The notes beneath the pieces are model-generated. The model searched no databases. It was given only the letters and a program-made list of their open reading frames with translations, and was not told the DNA's origin. A DNA stretch of 12,517 nucleotides from Baffinella frigidus. Lineage: Eukaryota > Cryptophyceae > Cryptomonadales > Baffinellaceae. Below, piece after piece: positions 11,183 through 12,517 of this stretch. The position numbers and the translations under genes were made by a program. Position 1 is the first letter of the stretch; each line of letters opens with the position of its first letter. The DNA lies in assembly GCA_026770585.1 (NCBI GenBank), contig MU646310.1:210088-222604 (forward strand). Reading direction: 5' to 3'.

Positions 11183-11347
11183 TTCGCGTCCCCAAATTCA
11201 ATATATTGTTGGGAACTGCTACATCTGGTACAAAATTTAAAATTCGGGGGTTTTAAAATATCGAATTGGAGTTTTGAAGCCCCGATTTTTATTATTTGTA
11301 CCAAAAGTTCGGAGTTCCCAACAACATTTTGTATGTGGGGACGCGAA
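11183..11347. mobile_element. 165-bp foldback element
   Basis: Arms of about 69 bp (TTCGCGTCCCC at 11183; GGGGACGCGAA ending 11347) share TTGTTGGGAACT, TGGTACAAA and a distal CGGGG at roughly 80% identity. The spacer is about 30 nt. The arm segment TTTTAAATTTTGTACC (minus strand) also occurs at 6472-6487, hinting at a second, fragmentary relative. No target duplication is visible. Confidence 0.75.
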
Positions 11348-11388
11348 GAGAGTGAACTTTGGTGTGGTGTGCCAGGAGGTTGGCGCAT

Positions 11389-11559
11389 TGATCTCATCCG
11401 GACGAGTATTCATAATGAATACGATTTCGGGGATCTCCGATCCGATTCTCGTGCATCTTAAGGCTCCAAATGAAGTCTAGATATATGACTGTCTTATTTC
11501 TACCGCTATAAGATACGCCAAAATCGTATTCATCATGGATACTCGACGGGATTAGATCA
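11389..11559. mobile_element. Foldback MITE, family A copy 2 (reverse orientation to copy 1)
   Basis: Ends TGATCTCATCC...GTATTCATAATGAATACGAT and inverse. Read in reverse complement it aligns along its whole length with 374-542, including GGGGATCTCCGATCCGATT, GACTGTCTTATTTC and the terminal GGATTAGATC. At 171 bp it is the most complete copy. No clear target duplication remains. Confidence 0.85.
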
Positions 11560-11599
11560 GTGTGTCCTTCCTCTGCACGCAGGCGCCTTGGTAGCCCAC

Positions 11600-11692
11600 C
11601 GGAAGGTGTTGCCAAAAGTCAATTTCCCCTCAAGCCAGTGGTTTTTAAAAGTTGCCAACCGTAACCTGATACGGTTTAAAAATCAACACCCT
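11600..11692. repeat. Weak inverted repeat GGTGTTG...CAACACC
   Basis: GGTGTTG (about 11606) pairs with CAACACC (about 11686), and inside it AACCGTAACCTGATACGGTT forms a 7-bp hairpin flanked by TTTTTAAAA/TTTAAAAA. It may be a decayed foldback. Confidence 0.4.
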
Positions 11693-11740
11693 CCTCCACT
11701 CTGGCGTGGTCGTAGCTCACCGTGTGGTCTCTGATCAAGG

Positions 11741-11780
11741 TCTCTCACAGGCGCTGGCGGGGCAGGCTGGAGTCGGAGAG
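11741..11780 (+). repeat. Direct repeat TCTCTCACAGGCGCTGGCGG, copy 1
   Basis: Forty bases shared with 12434-12473 at about 87% identity, both with an acceptor-like TCTCTC(A/G)CAG followed by GCTGGCGGGGCAGGCTGG. Read from the GCTGGCGG in one frame, the downstream copy gives LAGQAGVGETGVKGGALL, which is open to the window end and might be an exon, but no family is recognised. Confidence 0.6.
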
Positions 11781-11892
11781 GGGGGGCGTGAGAGAGTCTG
11801 GGGATACTACCCCGTGAAGGATGGCCGGAGTGACTTTACACAGTCACGTCCACTGAGGAGAACAGGGGTCCGCAGCACGTGCGGGCTTATAT

Positions 11893-12042
11893 TTATCTCA
11901 GAAAAGGAGTTCTAAAACTCGTTTTCTTAAGTCAATTCCCCTTCAAATATGTCAACTTGTTCTTTTCTCTATGCATAAGTTGACATATTTGAAGGGGAAT
12001 TGACTTAAGAAAACGAGTTTTAGAATTCCTTTTCTGAGATAA
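11893..12042. mobile_element. Foldback MITE family C, copy 3, TSD ATAT
   Basis: A 150-bp element with termini TTATCTCAGAAAAGGAGTTC and inverse (one mismatch). Target duplication ATAT at 11889-11892 and 12043-12046. Arms of 68 bp are almost identical around the loop TCTTTTCTCTATGC. It has the same nested AAAACTCGTTTT / AAAACGAGTTTT symmetry as copy 2. Confidence 0.93.
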
Positions 12043-12150
12043 ATATAGCGGAGCCCTTCCGCCAGAGGGAGGGGCCATGCGGGTACAGGGTGGCCGTGTT
12101 GGCAGTCATCACCGTCTCTCTGCAACGGGTAGCAATACAGTTCCCGCGAA

Positions 12151-12291
12151 TACACTGCCAGCGAGAAAATTTCGCAGAGGACGTGAAGACCCTTTTAAAA
12201 CATTGTTGTCGCTGTCACAGCGACTATAATGTGTCTGAGACACATAATAGTGTCTTCACGTCCTCTGCGAAATTTTCTCGCTGGCAGTGTA
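12151..12291. mobile_element. Cloverleaf-like foldback with perfect 40-bp arms
   Basis: Arms 12151-12190 and 12252-12291 are exact reverse complements (tip TACACTGCCAGCGAG). The 61-nt interior holds two further perfect palindromes, TCGCTGTCACAGCGA (about 12209-12223) and ATGTGTCTGAGACACAT (about 12229-12245). Taking ACACTGCC as the tip gives a 3-bp AAT flank on both sides (12149-12151 and 12291-12293). Zero arm divergence suggests a young element. Confidence 0.85.
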
Positions 12292-12324
12292 ATAATAAGG
12301 TCTCTCTAGTAACAAACGTCTCGC

Positions 12325-12430
12325 TTATCCCTTAAGTGGCGGACGGGCGATTAATCACCCTAACTCGCCCTAGGCAGGTCCTAGGGCCCTACCGCAGGGC
12401 GTATGCGCCTACTCGCCACTTAAGGGATAA
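12325..12430. mobile_element. Foldback element with TTATCCCTTAAG ends
   Basis: Perfect 17-bp ends TTATCCCTTAAGTGGCG and inverse (12414-12430). The interior hairpin GCCCTAGG...CCTAGGGC lies near 12367-12387. The flanks AAACGTCTCGC and ATGTCTCTCGC share their last six bases (TCTCGC), a possible degenerate long target duplication. Confidence 0.75.
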
Positions 12431-12433
12431 ATG

Positions 12434-12517
12434 TCTCTCGCAGGGGCTGGCGGGGCAGGCTGGGGTTGGAGAGACGGGGGTCAAGGGAGGGGCTTTGCTC
12501 GACCCTGCCATCGAAGC
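12434..12517 (+). repeat. Direct repeat TCTCTCGCAGGGGCTGGCGG, copy 2, open to window end
   Basis: Partner of 11741-11780. After the repeat, the sequence runs as an open frame to the window edge (LAGQAGVGETGVKGGALL, then DPAIEA) behind an acceptor-like CAG at 12441-12443. It may be the start of an exon or only a repeat. The evidence is too short to decide. Confidence 0.35.

Overview
The window looks like nuclear DNA from a eukaryote, most probably a plant-lineage organism or an alga/protist with TTTAGGG-type telomeres. It has long interstitial arrays of CCCTAAA and its variants, dense short foldback (MITE-like) elements, microsatellites, split coding fragments next to GT/AG splice-like sites, and no operon-like gene order. 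I cannot name the species. No intact protein gene, tRNA, rRNA or CRISPR array could be supported. Nearly all long open frames are translations of repeats.

Layout. 1-1,750: a TC microsatellite, a roughly 80-bp direct-repeat unit, and at least six inverted-repeat elements of about 145-170 bp. 1,750-4,320: broken, repeated fragments of what reads as a SAM-dependent methyltransferase (motif I DVLEIGSGCG; several copies ending LAVAERERV before a GTAC/GTAAG donor-like site), interrupted by foldbacks. Unoccupied copies of the same sequence serve as empty-site references. 4,320-6,400: a telomere-like array (4,604-4,749), a 28-bp direct-repeat pair, more TIR elements, one foldback nested inside an older one, and a spacerless 154-bp palindrome. 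6,400-8,150: further methyltransferase-like fragments, including one ending AADVVYS, and a 90-bp dispersed repeat. 8,156-9,186: a 1-kb array of CCCTGAA-type heptamers punctuated by 13 copies of a 33-bp core. 9,187-10,740: a local duplication rich in ACGTAT motifs, a repeated coding-like unit, then telomere-like arrays in opposite orientations. 10,740-12,517: mostly unassigned sequence with four further foldbacks and a second copy of family A.

The best-supported mobile family here (family C, three copies, 150-152 bp) is a full-length hairpin with TIR TTATCTCAG and a different perfect 4-bp target duplication at each copy (GCTT, AAAT, ATAT). None of the elements encodes a transposase, so all must be non-autonomous. 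The picture is a repeat-rich intergenic or intronic region in which exon fragments of one methyltransferase gene were multiplied and then used as landing sites by several small foldback families. Methyltransferase identity rests on motif reading alone.
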